A stretch of DNA of 64,000 bases from Tenacibaculum caenipelagi (GCF_004363005.1 NZ_SNYH01000004.1:186001-250000); one strand, 5' to 3'. Shown: positions 17,925 through 27,187, counted from the stretch's first letter. Notes: a model not told the origin generated them from the sequence alone. Program-made: numbers and translations.

Positions 17925-18110
17925 ATGATAAAAAGCATTTTAAATTTGGGTTCGATTTTAAATAAATCAGAGCAAAAAAACATTAATGGAGGTCTTCAGT
18001 ATGATTGCGATCCATCTAAACCTGAGCCATGTCAATTGCCAACTTGGGGTAATTTTACTGTTGAATGTATTAATAATAGATGTGTTTATACTGAAATAAC
18101 TCCTTTTTAA
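17925..18110 (+). CDS. Double-glycine leader peptide (bacteriocin-like natural product precursor)
   Basis: 61 residues. The leader (1-23) reads MIKSILNLGSILNKSEQKNI then NGG, the pattern of Bacteroidota natural-product precursors of the TIGR04149 kind, cleaved after the double glycine by a C39 peptidase-transporter. The 38-residue core has four Cys (28, 36, 48, 53), Pro-rich spacing and an aromatic end, so one or two disulfides or Cys-based modifications are possible. The start is ATG 17925; an earlier in-frame TTG at 17901 lies in the -7 box. It is a single-gene unit with its own terminator, and no transporter or modification enzyme is next to it. Confidence 0.75.
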   Translation: MIKSILNLGSILNKSEQKNINGGLQYDCDPSKPEPCQLPTWGNFTVECINNRCVYTEITPF

Positions 18111-18125
18111 GATATTTCTTTAGAT

Positions 18126-18158
18126 ACAACAACAGCAAACATTGTTTGCTGTTGTTGT
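18126..18158 (+). terminator. Terminator of the double-glycine peptide gene
   Basis: A perfect 15-bp stem with a 3-base loop (arms 18126-18140 and 18144-18158, built on ACAACAACAGCAAAC), followed by a T-rich stretch. It starts 15 bases after the stop codon. Confidence 0.75.
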
Positions 18159-18250
18159 GTGTTTCTTATTATAAATTTTATAAAGTACTAGACATTAGAA
18201 TTTCGAGCTAAAAGGATAATATTCTATTGTATAAAGAATGTGGAGATTTA

Positions 18251-18811
18251 TTATTTTGTTGGTTTGCAATCGAATGAGTATTGATAAAAAAAAACAGTAT
18301 TGTCTTTTTCATAAGTGTTTAATGGTTGAAATCCACATTTCTGCATAACTCTTATAGACCCAATATTATCTCTTTCTATGCCGCCTGATATTGATTTAAT
18401 ATTACCCGAATTTTGGCATTTATACACCAAACCCTTTATTAATTCAGTACCTAAACCTTTTTTCCAAAAGGATTCCGATAGCAAGTAGCCAAATCTTATA
18501 TCGATTAAATTATTTTCTAAATAGATTGGAAAGAGAAATATAAACCCAATCATTTCAGAAGTGTCTTTTGTCTTAACAATTAAAAAAACACTTTCTTTAT
18601 TTCTTTCTTTAACCCATTTTTTAGCAGTTGATAATGTATTAATATTTTGCCATCCTTTGGGTAGTGACTTTGTAACATTAGGGGTTAATATTTTAGTCAC
18701 GTTTATAAAAAAGTCTTTTTCTAAATCATTTTTTGGGTTAGAAAATTTAGAGATGGTTAAACGTTGTGTATCGAAGTTGAAATTTGTTAGTGAGTCAATC
18801 ATTATTTCCAT
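18251..18811 (-). CDS. GNAT family N-acetyltransferase (RimJ/RimL-like)
   Basis: 186 residues. The pattern is that of the RimJ-type GNAT fold: FDTQRLTISKF at the start, IGFIFLFPI strand, the acetyl-CoA loop region FWKKGLGTELIKGLV (in place of the RGxGxA/G loop) and NIGSIRVMQKCGFQPL near the end. The substrate is unknown. It is the last gene of the TetR-oxidoreductase unit, with an overlap of the oxidoreductase stop. An ATG at 18802 (TAATG overlap) is an equally possible start. Confidence 0.85.
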   Translation of the reverse strand: MEIMIDSLTNFNFDTQRLTISKFSNPKNDLEKDFFINVTKILTPNVTKSLPKGWQNINTLSTAKKWVKERNKESVFLIVKTKDTSEMIGFIFLFPIYLENNLIDIRFGYLLSESFWKKGLGTELIKGLVYKCQNSGNIKSISGGIERDNIGSIRVMQKCGFQPLNTYEKDNTVFFYQYSFDCKPTK

Positions 18812-19722
18812 TTTTCATTTATTATCTGATGCGTAATAGCAGCTCCAACTTCACTACCTTCAGCAACAGAAGAAGCGACACCACTCCATCCTGTTCTTGC
18901 ATCACCAATAATATAAACCCCTTTAACTTCGGTTTCTTTGTTATCATCCACTTTATAAAGTTCCATTCCAAAATGACCATTTTCAGTTGGAATTTTCATT
19001 TTTTTAGCGAAATCGGTACTTTCAATAGATTTGGTATCAGGTAAAAAACCACCTTCGCTTTCAATTATAGTACCATCAATAAGTTCAATACCTGTAAGCT
19101 GACCTTTCGTTGAAATAAGTTTTTTAATTTTCTTTTCAACTAGGAGTATTCCATTGTTGTTAAGATCATTTATTAAGTCTTTATCCGTTACTTTTTCGCC
19201 ATTTGTAAAGACAGTAACATGCTTTGACCAATGCGAGATAGTTTTTGAAAACATTGGAGCCATAACAGCATCGCCAATTACAGCCAACTTTTTGTCGGCC
19301 ATTTCAAAGCCATCACAAAAAGGACATGGATAAACAGATTTACCATAAACGTCTGTTAAGCCCTCAATACCAATCTCAGCAATGTTGTCTTTATGTCCTG
19401 TTGCGATGATAACTCGTTTAGCAGAATACATGTTGTGTTCAGTTTCAACAGAAAAGTTATTGCTTTTATTCTTTACAACATTTATTGCCTTTTCTTTTTT
19501 ATAATTTACGGCTATATATTTTCTCAATTGTTGTTTGGCTACTTCTAATATTTCAGCAGGATGTTTTCCATCCTGAGTTAAAAATCCGTGAGAATGAGTC
19601 GTTACACCGTTTCTAGGTTTTTCGGTATTAAGCACCAATGTTTTTATTCTACTTCTACCTAATACTAAGGCTGCACTCATTCCTGCAGGTCCCCCTCCAA
19701 TTATTATAACATCGTATTCCAT
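18802..19722 (-). CDS. NAD(P)/FAD-dependent disulfide oxidoreductase, thioredoxin reductase-like
   Basis: 306 residues. The FAD-binding motif GGGPAGMSAAL is at 9-19, a CPFC redox pair at C133/C136 lies in the usual place for thioredoxin-reductase-type enzymes, and GVYIIGDARTGWSG closes the FAD site. It lacks an obvious thioredoxin partner nearby. Several TetR-linked members of this family act on small-molecule disulfides or are of unknown role. It follows the TetR gene after about 100 bases in the same direction, which suggests control by that repressor. Confidence 0.88.
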   Translation of the reverse strand: MEYDVIIIGGGPAGMSAALVLGRSRIKTLVLNTEKPRNGVTTHSHGFLTQDGKHPAEILEVAKQQLRKYIAVNYKKEKAINVVKNKSNNFSVETEHNMYSAKRVIIATGHKDNIAEIGIEGLTDVYGKSVYPCPFCDGFEMADKKLAVIGDAVMAPMFSKTISHWSKHVTVFTNGEKVTDKDLINDLNNNGILLVEKKIKKLISTKGQLTGIELIDGTIIESEGGFLPDTKSIESTDFAKKMKIPTENGHFGMELYKVDDNKETEVKGVYIIGDARTGWSGVASSVAEGSEVGAAITHQIINEKWK

Positions 19723-19825
19723 ATTTTTTATTTTTTAAACTGTAAATTATTCGTGAAAATCTATCTTCTAGGTATTAAGAATCTAATAGATATTAATATT
19801 CTTTGATTGAAAATTTTTCTATATC

Positions 19826-20383
19826 TCACTTATTTTCAGAGTGATTTGTAATAGCATTGAAATAAGATATCCAAGCCATTTCAGTAACATCTTTTATGTT
19901 TGAATCATTTTCATTAATAAGATTTATAGCAGTATTAATTGTAGAAAAATAAAGGTTTTCTATCCAATTAATTGTAAGTTGAGGGTTAAATAAGCCATTG
20001 TCATTTAGAGTTTTTAATAAGTCTCTAAAAATTTGCATCATTTTTTTAAATTCAGAAGATTCATCTTCCATTCCTTTATAGTTCTCTCGGAAATTATATA
20101 AAAAGCGAAATTGATAACCACTTTTAATATCACACAAAAACATTGTATAAAGTTGAGTCCTTGGGTCAGGAGAAGATTGTATGGATTCTTCAGTTTTTTG
20201 TAAACAAAGACCACTTGCATAATCAATTATTTCTGCAATAAGTTCAGATTTACTACTAAAATATCGATGAAGAGTTCTTCTACTTAAGTTGATAGATTCA
20301 GCAATTTCTTCCATTGAAGCGTTTGGATCTTTACTAAATGCTTTAATTGCTGCAGCTATAATTTTAGTTTTAGTATCATTCAT
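19826..20383 (-). CDS. TetR/AcrR family transcriptional repressor
   Basis: 185 residues. The N-terminal HTH (about 5-50) has the typical MEEIAESINLSRRTLHRYFSSK helix-turn-helix; the rest is an all-helical ligand domain. Two operator copies overlap its promoter, so it very probably represses itself. The co-directional oxidoreductase and acetyltransferase are its likely targets. The inducer cannot be told from the sequence. Confidence 0.9.
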   Translation of the reverse strand: MNDTKTKIIAAAIKAFSKDPNASMEEIAESINLSRRTLHRYFSSKSELIAEIIDYASGLCLQKTEESIQSSPDPRTQLYTMFLCDIKSGYQFRFLYNFRENYKGMEDESSEFKKMMQIFRDLLKTLNDNGLFNPQLTINWIENLYFSTINTAINLINENDSNIKDVTEMAWISYFNAITNHSENK

Positions 20384-20386
20384 AAT

Positions 20387-20402
20387 GTCTCAATTATGTG
20401 AC
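20387..20402. promoter_or_regulatory. TetR operator, site 1
   Basis: GTCTCA, 4 bases, TGTGAC is an imperfect dyad directly downstream of the -7 box of the TetR gene. It differs from site 2 only in the central bases. Confidence 0.65.
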
Positions 20403-20432
20403 AAAGATATGTGTGTCTCATTAATGTGACAA
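20402..20432 (-). promoter_or_regulatory. Promoter of the TetR operon
   Basis: On the minus strand TTG (20432 to 20430) is followed after a 20-base spacer by TATCTTTG (20409 to 20402), a near-ideal Bacteroidota promoter. The start codon at 20383 is 18 bases downstream. Confidence 0.7.
20415..20430. promoter_or_regulatory. TetR operator, site 2
   Basis: GTCTCA, TTAA, TGTGAC: the second dyad, 28 bases centre to centre from site 1, lying inside the spacer of the promoter. Both sites fit steric repression by a TetR dimer. Confidence 0.65.
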
Positions 20433-20597
20433 ATCTATATTGTTAAACTTATTTAAAAAATAACATCAAGTAAATTTATATATGAGAAACTTAATAGGAC
20501 TTTTATACGATGACTTATGGGTAGGAGATAAGGGAAACACAATATGTATGTGGAAGAAAGGTTTAATATATTGACTTCTTCCAGATTAGCAAAGTGT

Positions 20598-21296
20598 TTA
20601 AAACCACTTCGCTTTTATGTCTTTGTATTTAGTTCTCCCGATAGGAATACGAGTCCCATTTTTCAATTCGGCCATATATTTGCTTCCAGATTCAACAATA
20701 ATTTCTTTCATCTCAGATACTTTTATCAAGTATGATTTATGAATGCGTTCAAAAGAAGGTGATAACAGCTGTTCTAGTTTTTCGAGTGACTTATCATGCA
20801 ATTCTTTTTTCCCACCTGCAAGAAAGAGTTCTGTATAAACACCAGCTCCTTTAACATAAAGCACATCTTCAGTAGGTATAAGCTGCATTTTGTGTCGTTT
20901 TTTTACAGCTAAAAATTTAATTGCATTTGTAGCTACTTTTTCTTTTGTATTAACCCGATTTAAAGCTTGCTCTAACCGATCTCTATTAAAGGGTTTAGGA
21001 ACAAAATCTAAAACCCCATATTCAAAAGCAGTAATTGCCTGATCTTTATAGGCAGAAATAATAATTGTATGAAAAGATTCTGAAACTACCGTAGTAAGCA
21101 GGTCAAAACCACTGTCACCGTTAAGGTTTAAATCCAGAAGGACAAGATCCAACGAATTATTTTCAATGAACTGTAATGCTTCATGAAGTGTATTCGCATA
21201 CTTTAACGATTGTAAGGTATCGCCCAAAATATCACGAGTCATTCGTTCGATTCTTTTGGCAATTCTTGATTCATCTTCAACAATTAAAATGTTCAT
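20598..21296 (-). CDS. LytTR-type response regulator
   Basis: 232 residues from the ATG at 21296. An upstream ATG at 21365 would add 23 residues inside the kinase gene, before the receiver start MNILIVEDES. The receiver domain has E7-D8, phospho-acceptor D55 (LLDLNLNG), a Ser (ISAYKDQ) in the T position and K in VPKPFNRD. The LytTR domain covers about 130-232. It lies 5 bases after its kinase gene. The divergent operon at 23248 may be its target. Confidence 0.9.
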   Translation of the reverse strand: MNILIVEDESRIAKRIERMTRDILGDTLQSLKYANTLHEALQFIENNSLDLVLLDLNLNGDSGFDLLTTVVSESFHTIIISAYKDQAITAFEYGVLDFVPKPFNRDRLEQALNRVNTKEKVATNAIKFLAVKKRHKMQLIPTEDVLYVKGAGVYTELFLAGGKKELHDKSLEKLEQLLSPSFERIHKSYLIKVSEMKEIIVESGSKYMAELKNGTRIPIGRTKYKDIKAKWF

Positions 21297-21301
21297 TTTT
21301 C

Positions 21302-22984
21302 TTAAGAGTATATTTTTATAGTGTTTTTCCAACCATGATTTACGGGTTCTGAAGTAAATTCCCATTGCTCTTGATAACTCTCTGTAAGTCGAGCTTTGAT
21401 ATACTTTATCCCAGTACCTTCATTTTTAGTATTCGCTTTTTGTCTCACAGGAGCAGCAAAGGTTAAAAATGTATAACATTTATAATCTTTATTCGATTCA
21501 AAAATGAGTTTAAATTGAATACTGTTATCTTCTAGAGGTAAGCTGTGCGTAATTCCATTTTCCAATAGCGTATGAAGAATCCCAGGCGGTATTTTTTGCT
21601 CAACATCGATACCTTCTTCTTCCCAAGCATAGTCAATCTCTTTCCGATATTCCATAATTTTAAGATGCGAACGGCAAAGTGCAATCTCTTGGGTAATAGG
21701 TATTAATGTTTTATTTTCTATCTGATTAAAAAGATCAAATTCTTTAGCTAATGCTTCTATGAACAAAACACCTTTATCAGGTGCTTCTTCTACCCAATCT
21801 ATCAATGAGGTTAGCGTATTCATGAGGAAATGAGGTTGAATGTTCTTTTTGAGCAATTCCAAGCGTAAACGAGTAGATTGCACGAGAGAATTCTCATAAG
21901 CCAATCGTTGTTCTTTGATTCTGAGAGAAAGTAAATAAAACATTCCAAGAAGGATAAGACTGAAACCTGCAAAAAGACTTTTGTTAAAAGGAGCGAGAAA
22001 GGCTATGGGCAATGATAAAAGAAAGGTTAACATTACCAGATGCGCACCTTTCATCTTTTTATAAACTCCAAACGTCACTATCCCAAATGAAAACACCCAC
22101 ATACTAAAAACCATATTATTAGCCGTTAATTCGTAGACATATCTCGATAGGAAAAAAAATAATAAAATAGCACTATAAATAATCAGCAATAGTTTTCGTT
22201 TTGGGAATGGAAACTGCATAGAAAAATAGAACGGAATTAAAAAAGAAATACTAAGCATAAGAAAGCTTATAACCCGTAATCGCGTAACATGCATACTGTA
22301 ATGGATAGGCACATAGGTTTTCATAAACTCTGCTAATATTAAACCAAAAAACAAAAAACAACTGATACTAAATATTAGTGTTGCATACTCCTTTTTATGA
22401 CCTAAAAATAGAAATAGAAAATATATCGATGCAATAAGAAATGCTCCTGCAAAAATGTGCATGTAAGAAGTTTCAATAAGTCGGTCAGTTAAAAGGTCAT
22501 CATAATAATCAATATCCATATCCCATATACCTGCGTGATCTCCAAAATAAAGAAGGCTTGCACGAATAGCTAACAAGTGTTCTCCCTGTTGCGTCAGATG
22601 CGTCGGAATGCTATGAGTAGTCCACAAACTCCCTTCGGGTCCCAAAATTACTTCTTGTCCCGGATTCCCATTTTTACCGATCAAAACTCCATCCCAAAAA
22701 ACTTCGTATTCTCCATAGACATGCAATTGAATACCATAAGGATGCAATGATTCAGGAGTCTTTAAAATAGCTATCGGAGTTCTAAACCAGAAAATCTGAC
22801 CATCTTCCATAAAAGGTTTTCGTGTCTTCCAATCCTGATCATTCCAATTTTTTGTAGCCCACTCTTGTTGATCTCCTACTTTAAATACTGTTTTATGTTT
22901 TTTGAAAACAGGCTTTTGAGCGCAAGAGCTCGCTAAAAACAATAAGCATATTAAAAGTAAATTATACCAAGGTCTTAAGTTCAT
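21302..22984 (-). CDS. Lipobox-containing 7TM sensor histidine kinase (7TMR-DISM-like)
   Basis: 560 residues. The signal region ends in LASSC (Cys 21). Residues 30-165 form a beta-rich extracytoplasmic domain like the jelly-roll found before 7TMR-DISM modules (FWFRTPI, YEVFWDGVLIGKNG). Seven or eight hydrophobic segments follow (about 178-355), then phospho-acceptor H385 in IQPHFLMNTLTSL and N-box TLLENGITH. The domain order suggests sensing of an external sugar-like ligand (inference from related architectures). Confidence 0.85.
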   Translation of the reverse strand: MNLRPWYNLLLICLLFLASSCAQKPVFKKHKTVFKVGDQQEWATKNWNDQDWKTRKPFMEDGQIFWFRTPIAILKTPESLHPYGIQLHVYGEYEVFWDGVLIGKNGNPGQEVILGPEGSLWTTHSIPTHLTQQGEHLLAIRASLLYFGDHAGIWDMDIDYYDDLLTDRLIETSYMHIFAGAFLIASIYFLFLFLGHKKEYATLIFSISCFLFFGLILAEFMKTYVPIHYSMHVTRLRVISFLMLSISFLIPFYFSMQFPFPKRKLLLIIYSAILLFFFLSRYVYELTANNMVFSMWVFSFGIVTFGVYKKMKGAHLVMLTFLLSLPIAFLAPFNKSLFAGFSLILLGMFYLLSLRIKEQRLAYENSLVQSTRLRLELLKKNIQPHFLMNTLTSLIDWVEEAPDKGVLFIEALAKEFDLFNQIENKTLIPITQEIALCRSHLKIMEYRKEIDYAWEEEGIDVEQKIPPGILHTLLENGITHSLPLEDNSIQFKLIFESNKDYKCYTFLTFAAPVRQKANTKNEGTGIKYIKARLTESYQEQWEFTSEPVNHGWKNTIKIYS

Positions 22985-23247
22985 TTATATTGAATTACAG
23001 ACGCAAGATAATCATTATAACATGTCTTCTTAGAGCTGTTTATTAAACTATAGAGCAGTTCATATAATTTAGATATCATAAGTGAGATAAAAAAGTATTC
23101 TTTGTAAGAAACAAAGCCATTTTGATAGTTATAAAAAATATTTGAAGCTAAATATACTTAACGAATAACGTATACACCCAACATTTACATTTAACCTAAT
23201 TTTTTTTTAAAACTAAATATGCTCAACAGCTAAAAAAAGTATAACTA

Positions 23248-25077
23248 ATGAAAAATATTTTCTCAATTCTTTTAATCATCATTCTTTTTCAATCATGTAA
23301 AGGAAAATCAACTACTGAAACTACAATTGACTTGACAAAAAAGGTGGAAAATGGTCTTACAACTCCGGTATACATAGAAGGAGATTCAACATGGTCTATA
23401 GAAGAACGTATGAAACACTATGGAATTCCGGGTGCAAGTATAGCAGTAATACATAATGGTAAAATAGTGTGGACAAAAGGCTATGGTGTAACTGATAAAG
23501 AAAGTAACACTCCTGTAACAGAGCAAACACTTTTCCAAGCAGCATTAATTAGCATGCCGGTAACTTCATATGGAGCATTAAAGCTTGTAGAACAACATAA
23601 AGTAAGCTTGGATGAAAATATTAATAGTTATTTGAAATCATGGAAATTACCAGACAATGAATTTACCAAAGAAAAGAAAGCCACCATACGAAATTTGTTA
23701 AATCATTCTGCTGGTATAAACCTCCACGGAATTCCTGGATATAGCACAGACTCAGCTATACCAACACTTATAGAGATACTAAATGGAACTCCTCCAGCTG
23801 CAAACGACCCAGTCTTCGCAAATAAAGAACCTGATGAAAGTATTTATGTTTCAGCTGCTGGCTATGAGATTATTCAACAAATGATGATAGATATTGAAGG
23901 TAAAACATTCCCAGAAATCATGAATGATTTAGTGTTGCAACCTTTAGAAATGAACAATAGTACGTTTAATCAATCGCTTACCACAAAGCAGTTAACATTG
24001 GCAGCAACAGGTTATTTGGCTGATGGATCTATGGTAAAAGGTAAAAGGTATCATTACCCAGGAATGGCTTCAAACGGATTATGGACAACTGCAGAAGACA
24101 TTGCGAAATTTATAATCCACATACAGCAGACCCTAAAAGGTAATCGTAGCAGAGGATTATCAAAAAATATGACGGAATTAATGGTCACTCCATATGGAAA
24201 AAGTAGTTATGGGACATGGTTTCAATATGGGTTGGGAATTCAACAACTTAACAAGAAAGATGATCTTTATTTAAGACATTGGGGATGGAATAGGGGGGTT
24301 TATGCTGAAATAATGGCTCATAGAGACAAAGATTATGGTGTTGTTGTACTAACTAATTCTACTTTTCCAGCTTTTAATGCAGAAGTAATACGTGCTGTTG
24401 CCCAGGCTTATGAGTGGGATAATTATGTGCCGGTACATAAAAAAGTGGAAATAGAACAATCTCTAGTTGACGAAATCAAAGGTAGGTATGAAGGTGATGA
24501 TGTGATTGTAGAAGTGTTTCAAAAGGATAATCAATTGTTTGCCAAAAATATACTTGACGAAAAAGCGGAAGAACTAATCAAAGTATCAGACAGCATTTTT
24601 GTGAGAAGAAATGCTAGTCGATTGATACAATTTAAACCAGATTCTGAAAATGAAACGGTCAATTTACTTTATTTGGATAGAAATAATGGAACCATTGCTG
24701 CATCACTGGTTAAGCGCAATAATTATAATAAAAGACCAGTGGAGTTTCTTCTTGAAGGAGATTTTGAAGAAACTCTTAATGCCTATAAAGTTTTATTGGA
24801 ACAAAATCCTACCCATCCTACAGTTACTGAGGATTACTTAAATGAGCTTGGTTATCGTTTTTTCCACGAGGATAGAATGGCATTATCACAAAATGCTTTC
24901 AAAGTGAATATGATGCTCTATCCAGATAGTTTCAAAGTATATGACAGCTATGCAGAAGCCTGTATGAAAGTAGGGGCAAATGATCTTGCAATTTTAAATT
25001 ACACTAAATCACTTGAATTAAATCCTCTTAATAACCGTGCGAGGCATAAGCTTAAGGAATTACTAAAAAGTGAATAA
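23248..25077 (+). CDS. Serine hydrolase (beta-lactamase class C fold) with lost catalytic residues, TPR C-terminus
   Basis: 609 residues. A signal peptide ends in FQSC (Cys 17), so it is a likely lipoprotein. The fold is that of class C beta-lactamase/serine hydrolase (IPGASIAVIHNGKIVWTKGYG at 60-80, conserved L-N-H-S-A-G at 151-156). The SxxK motif is gone: L100-I-S-M103 stands where S-I-S-K is expected. The second motif (YxG/YxN) reads V201-S-A-A with a Tyr one residue early. The third motif HWG (344-346) is kept. A short TPR-like region (about 540-605) closes the protein. It should not hydrolyse by the usual mechanism and may be a binding or regulatory protein. The next gene overlaps or follows within 17 bases. 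Confidence 0.85.
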   Translation: MKNIFSILLIIILFQSCKGKSTTETTIDLTKKVENGLTTPVYIEGDSTWSIEERMKHYGIPGASIAVIHNGKIVWTKGYGVTDKESNTPVTEQTLFQAALISMPVTSYGALKLVEQHKVSLDENINSYLKSWKLPDNEFTKEKKATIRNLLNHSAGINLHGIPGYSTDSAIPTLIEILNGTPPAANDPVFANKEPDESIYVSAAGYEIIQQMMIDIEGKTFPEIMNDLVLQPLEMNNSTFNQSLTTKQLTLAATGYLADGSMVKGKRYHYPGMASNGLWTTAEDIAKFIIHIQQTLKGNRSRGLSKNMTELMVTPYGKSSYGTWFQYGLGIQQLNKKDDLYLRHWGWNRGVYAEIMAHRDKDYGVVVLTNSTFPAFNAEVIRAVAQAYEWDNYVPVHKKVEIEQSLVDEIKGRYEGDDVIVEVFQKDNQLFAKNILDEKAEELIKVSDSIFVRRNASRLIQFKPDSENETVNLLYLDRNNGTIAASLVKRNNYNKRPVEFLLEGDFEETLNAYKVLLEQNPTHPTVTEDYLNELGYRFFHEDRMALSQNAFKVNMMLYPDSFKVYDSYAEACMKVGANDLAILNYTKSLELNPLNNRARHKLKELLKSE

Positions 25078-25093
25078 AACAAAAGGAGAAAAC

Positions 25094-26086
25094 ATGAAAA
25101 TGAAGCAACTATTAATATTAACAGGGGTTATATCGTTAAACATTGGTTTTGCTCAAGAAAAAAATGATATAACTTTAAAACCTCAAACTATCGAAAGACA
25201 ATATCTTGGTCAAAAGCCACCAGGCTTAGTTCCAGAAATTTTTGCGCCTGGAATTATTTCAATTGACAGCCTTATTGAAGGTTCAATTACTTTTAATAAG
25301 GAAATGAACGAGTTGTTCTTCCAACGTAGAGAACGAGAGGAAAGCCACAATATTTATACAATGAAATTAATCAAAGGTAAATGGTCAACACCCAAACAGG
25401 CATTTTTTTCTACTAACAAGAAGTATTTAGACCTGCATCCTCGATTTAGTCCGAATGGAGATCGACTTTATTTTGGAAGTACGAGACCGCTTAACGACTC
25501 AGTAAAATCATCAGGGCTACATCAATGGTATATTAAAAAAGGTAAAAGTGGATGGGAAGACCCTGTTCTTTTATCAGAAAAACTCTTTGAAAACGAATGG
25601 ATTATGTGTGTAAATTCCACAGAACAAGGTAATTTATATTTTAATTCTAAAGAGAAAGAAGAAAAACTAGAGGATGAGGGAATTTATTACTCAGTGAATC
25701 AGGGAGGTGAGTATTCAAAATTAAAAAAAATGAGTAACAAAATAAATGCTCCAGGTAAATGGATAGCTCATCCTTACATAGCTCCAGACGAAAGTTATAT
25801 TATCTATGATGCTGAAAGAACATCTAAATATGAAAATGGTGATTTATATATTAGTTTCAACATAAATGGTAGTTGGACAAAGTCTTATAGTTTAGGTTCA
25901 AAGATAAATACAGAGAAGAGTGAAACAGGTGCAACTGTTTCTCCTGATGGAAAATATTTGTTTTTTTCTAGGGGAGTTATAAGAACGAGAGAAGATGGAA
26001 GCACTTATTGGCTGACAGATACCTATTGGGTAGATTTTGTTCAACTAAAAAAAGAACTTATGGAAGAAAATATACTTAATAACTAA
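25094..26086 (+). CDS. Exported PD40 (WD40-like beta-propeller) repeat protein
   Basis: 330 residues from the ATG at 25094, which follows AAAGGAGAAA, a rare SD-like stretch; an ATG at 25070 overlaps the previous gene. A signal peptide ends at FAQ. After a YLGQKPPGLVP segment there are PD40-like units (LHPRFSPNGDRLYFGST, ATVSPDGKYLFFSR). The fold is a TolB-like propeller for protein or ligand binding. It is a paralogue of the next gene and is part of the operon starting at 23248. Confidence 0.8.
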   Translation: MKMKQLLILTGVISLNIGFAQEKNDITLKPQTIERQYLGQKPPGLVPEIFAPGIISIDSLIEGSITFNKEMNELFFQRREREESHNIYTMKLIKGKWSTPKQAFFSTNKKYLDLHPRFSPNGDRLYFGSTRPLNDSVKSSGLHQWYIKKGKSGWEDPVLLSEKLFENEWIMCVNSTEQGNLYFNSKEKEEKLEDEGIYYSVNQGGEYSKLKKMSNKINAPGKWIAHPYIAPDESYIIYDAERTSKYENGDLYISFNINGSWTKSYSLGSKINTEKSETGATVSPDGKYLFFSRGVIRTREDGSTYWLTDTYWVDFVQLKKELMEENILNN

Positions 26087-26123
26087 GTATTAGTTCTAAT
26101 TAATAACAACCAAAACTTACATA

Positions 26124-27011
26124 ATGAACAAATTATATTTTATTATGGCATTAACATTAATATCATTTTTTAATGCTTGCAATGTTAAAAAACAAGCTTC
26201 AAAAGATAGCAATCCACCAACTGTAGAAAGCCCTTATCTAGGTCAAAAACCACCTGGTTTAACACCTGAACCTTTCGCTCCTGGTATTGTTACGACAAAC
26301 GGATGGGAAGTTAGTGGTGTCTTTACACCAGACCTAAAAGAATTCTATTTTATTAGAGAAGGAGAGAAGGGGGTACAGCAAGAATTTGTTGTGATTCAAT
26401 ACGAAAATAATCAATGGAAAGATTCCGTTATATCGCCTAGGGTTGGTACTCCTTTTATTTCTCCCGATGGTAAAACGATGCATTTGAGTAAACGTTATAA
26501 GGAACGCACTACAGATGGTAAATGGTCAGAGGTGAAAACTCTAAATCTTCCTTTTAAAGACTTGCCAATTATGCGTCTTACGGCTTCGACTAAAGGCACT
26601 TATTTTTTTGATGAGTTCAAATCAGATTTCACAGGTGATATTCGATATTCACGATTTATGGATGGGAAATATGAAGAACCAAAACTACTTAACAGTAAAA
26701 TTAATAGCGGAAAAAGCTTTCATCCCTTTATCGCACCAGATGAGTCGTATCTTATATTTGATGGAAAAAGAGAAGATGGATATGGCGATTCTGATATCTA
26801 TATATGTTTTAAACAACAAGACGATTCATGGGGTGAACCTATTAATATGGGGGATAAGATTAATACAGACGCTTGGGAAGCTCTCGCTTGTGTAACGCCA
26901 GATGGTAAATATCTTTTTTTTAATAGAAATATGGGCTCAAAAGACTACGAAAATGTAGATATATTTTGGGTTAGTGCACAAGTTATTGAGAATCTTAAAC
27001 CCATGAAATAA
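26124..27011 (+). CDS. PD40 repeat lipoprotein, paralogue of the preceding gene
   Basis: 295 residues. A signal peptide ends in FNAC (Cys 19), a lipoprotein site. The N-terminal YLGQKPPGLTPEPFAPGIV repeats the segment of the gene before it, and the same PD40 signature occurs (PFISPDGKTMHLSK, CVTPDGKYLFFNRN). The two are clear tandem duplicates that have diverged, one soluble-exported and one lipid-anchored. The role is unknown; the operon with a dead hydrolase suggests a surface-binding complex (inference). Confidence 0.82.
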   Translation: MNKLYFIMALTLISFFNACNVKKQASKDSNPPTVESPYLGQKPPGLTPEPFAPGIVTTNGWEVSGVFTPDLKEFYFIREGEKGVQQEFVVIQYENNQWKDSVISPRVGTPFISPDGKTMHLSKRYKERTTDGKWSEVKTLNLPFKDLPIMRLTASTKGTYFFDEFKSDFTGDIRYSRFMDGKYEEPKLLNSKINSGKSFHPFIAPDESYLIFDGKREDGYGDSDIYICFKQQDDSWGEPINMGDKINTDAWEALACVTPDGKYLFFNRNMGSKDYENVDIFWVSAQVIENLKPMK

Positions 27012-27187
27012 GTTGAATGTATTATGTTAGATATAAATAAAAAGTATCCATTTAGGATGCTTTTTATTTTGTAATAAATATTTTTAAATTTTTATATCTA
27101 TTTGGATATTATGAAGTTATGTTAGTATTTATGTTAATAAGATGTTGATAACATGTTATTAATAGGTTAGTAAAAAAAAATAAGTAG

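Noticed and set aside
23545..23556. Sequencing error at the SxxK codons
   Set aside because: Two separate substitutions and a third changed motif in an intact frame make a chance error unlikely.
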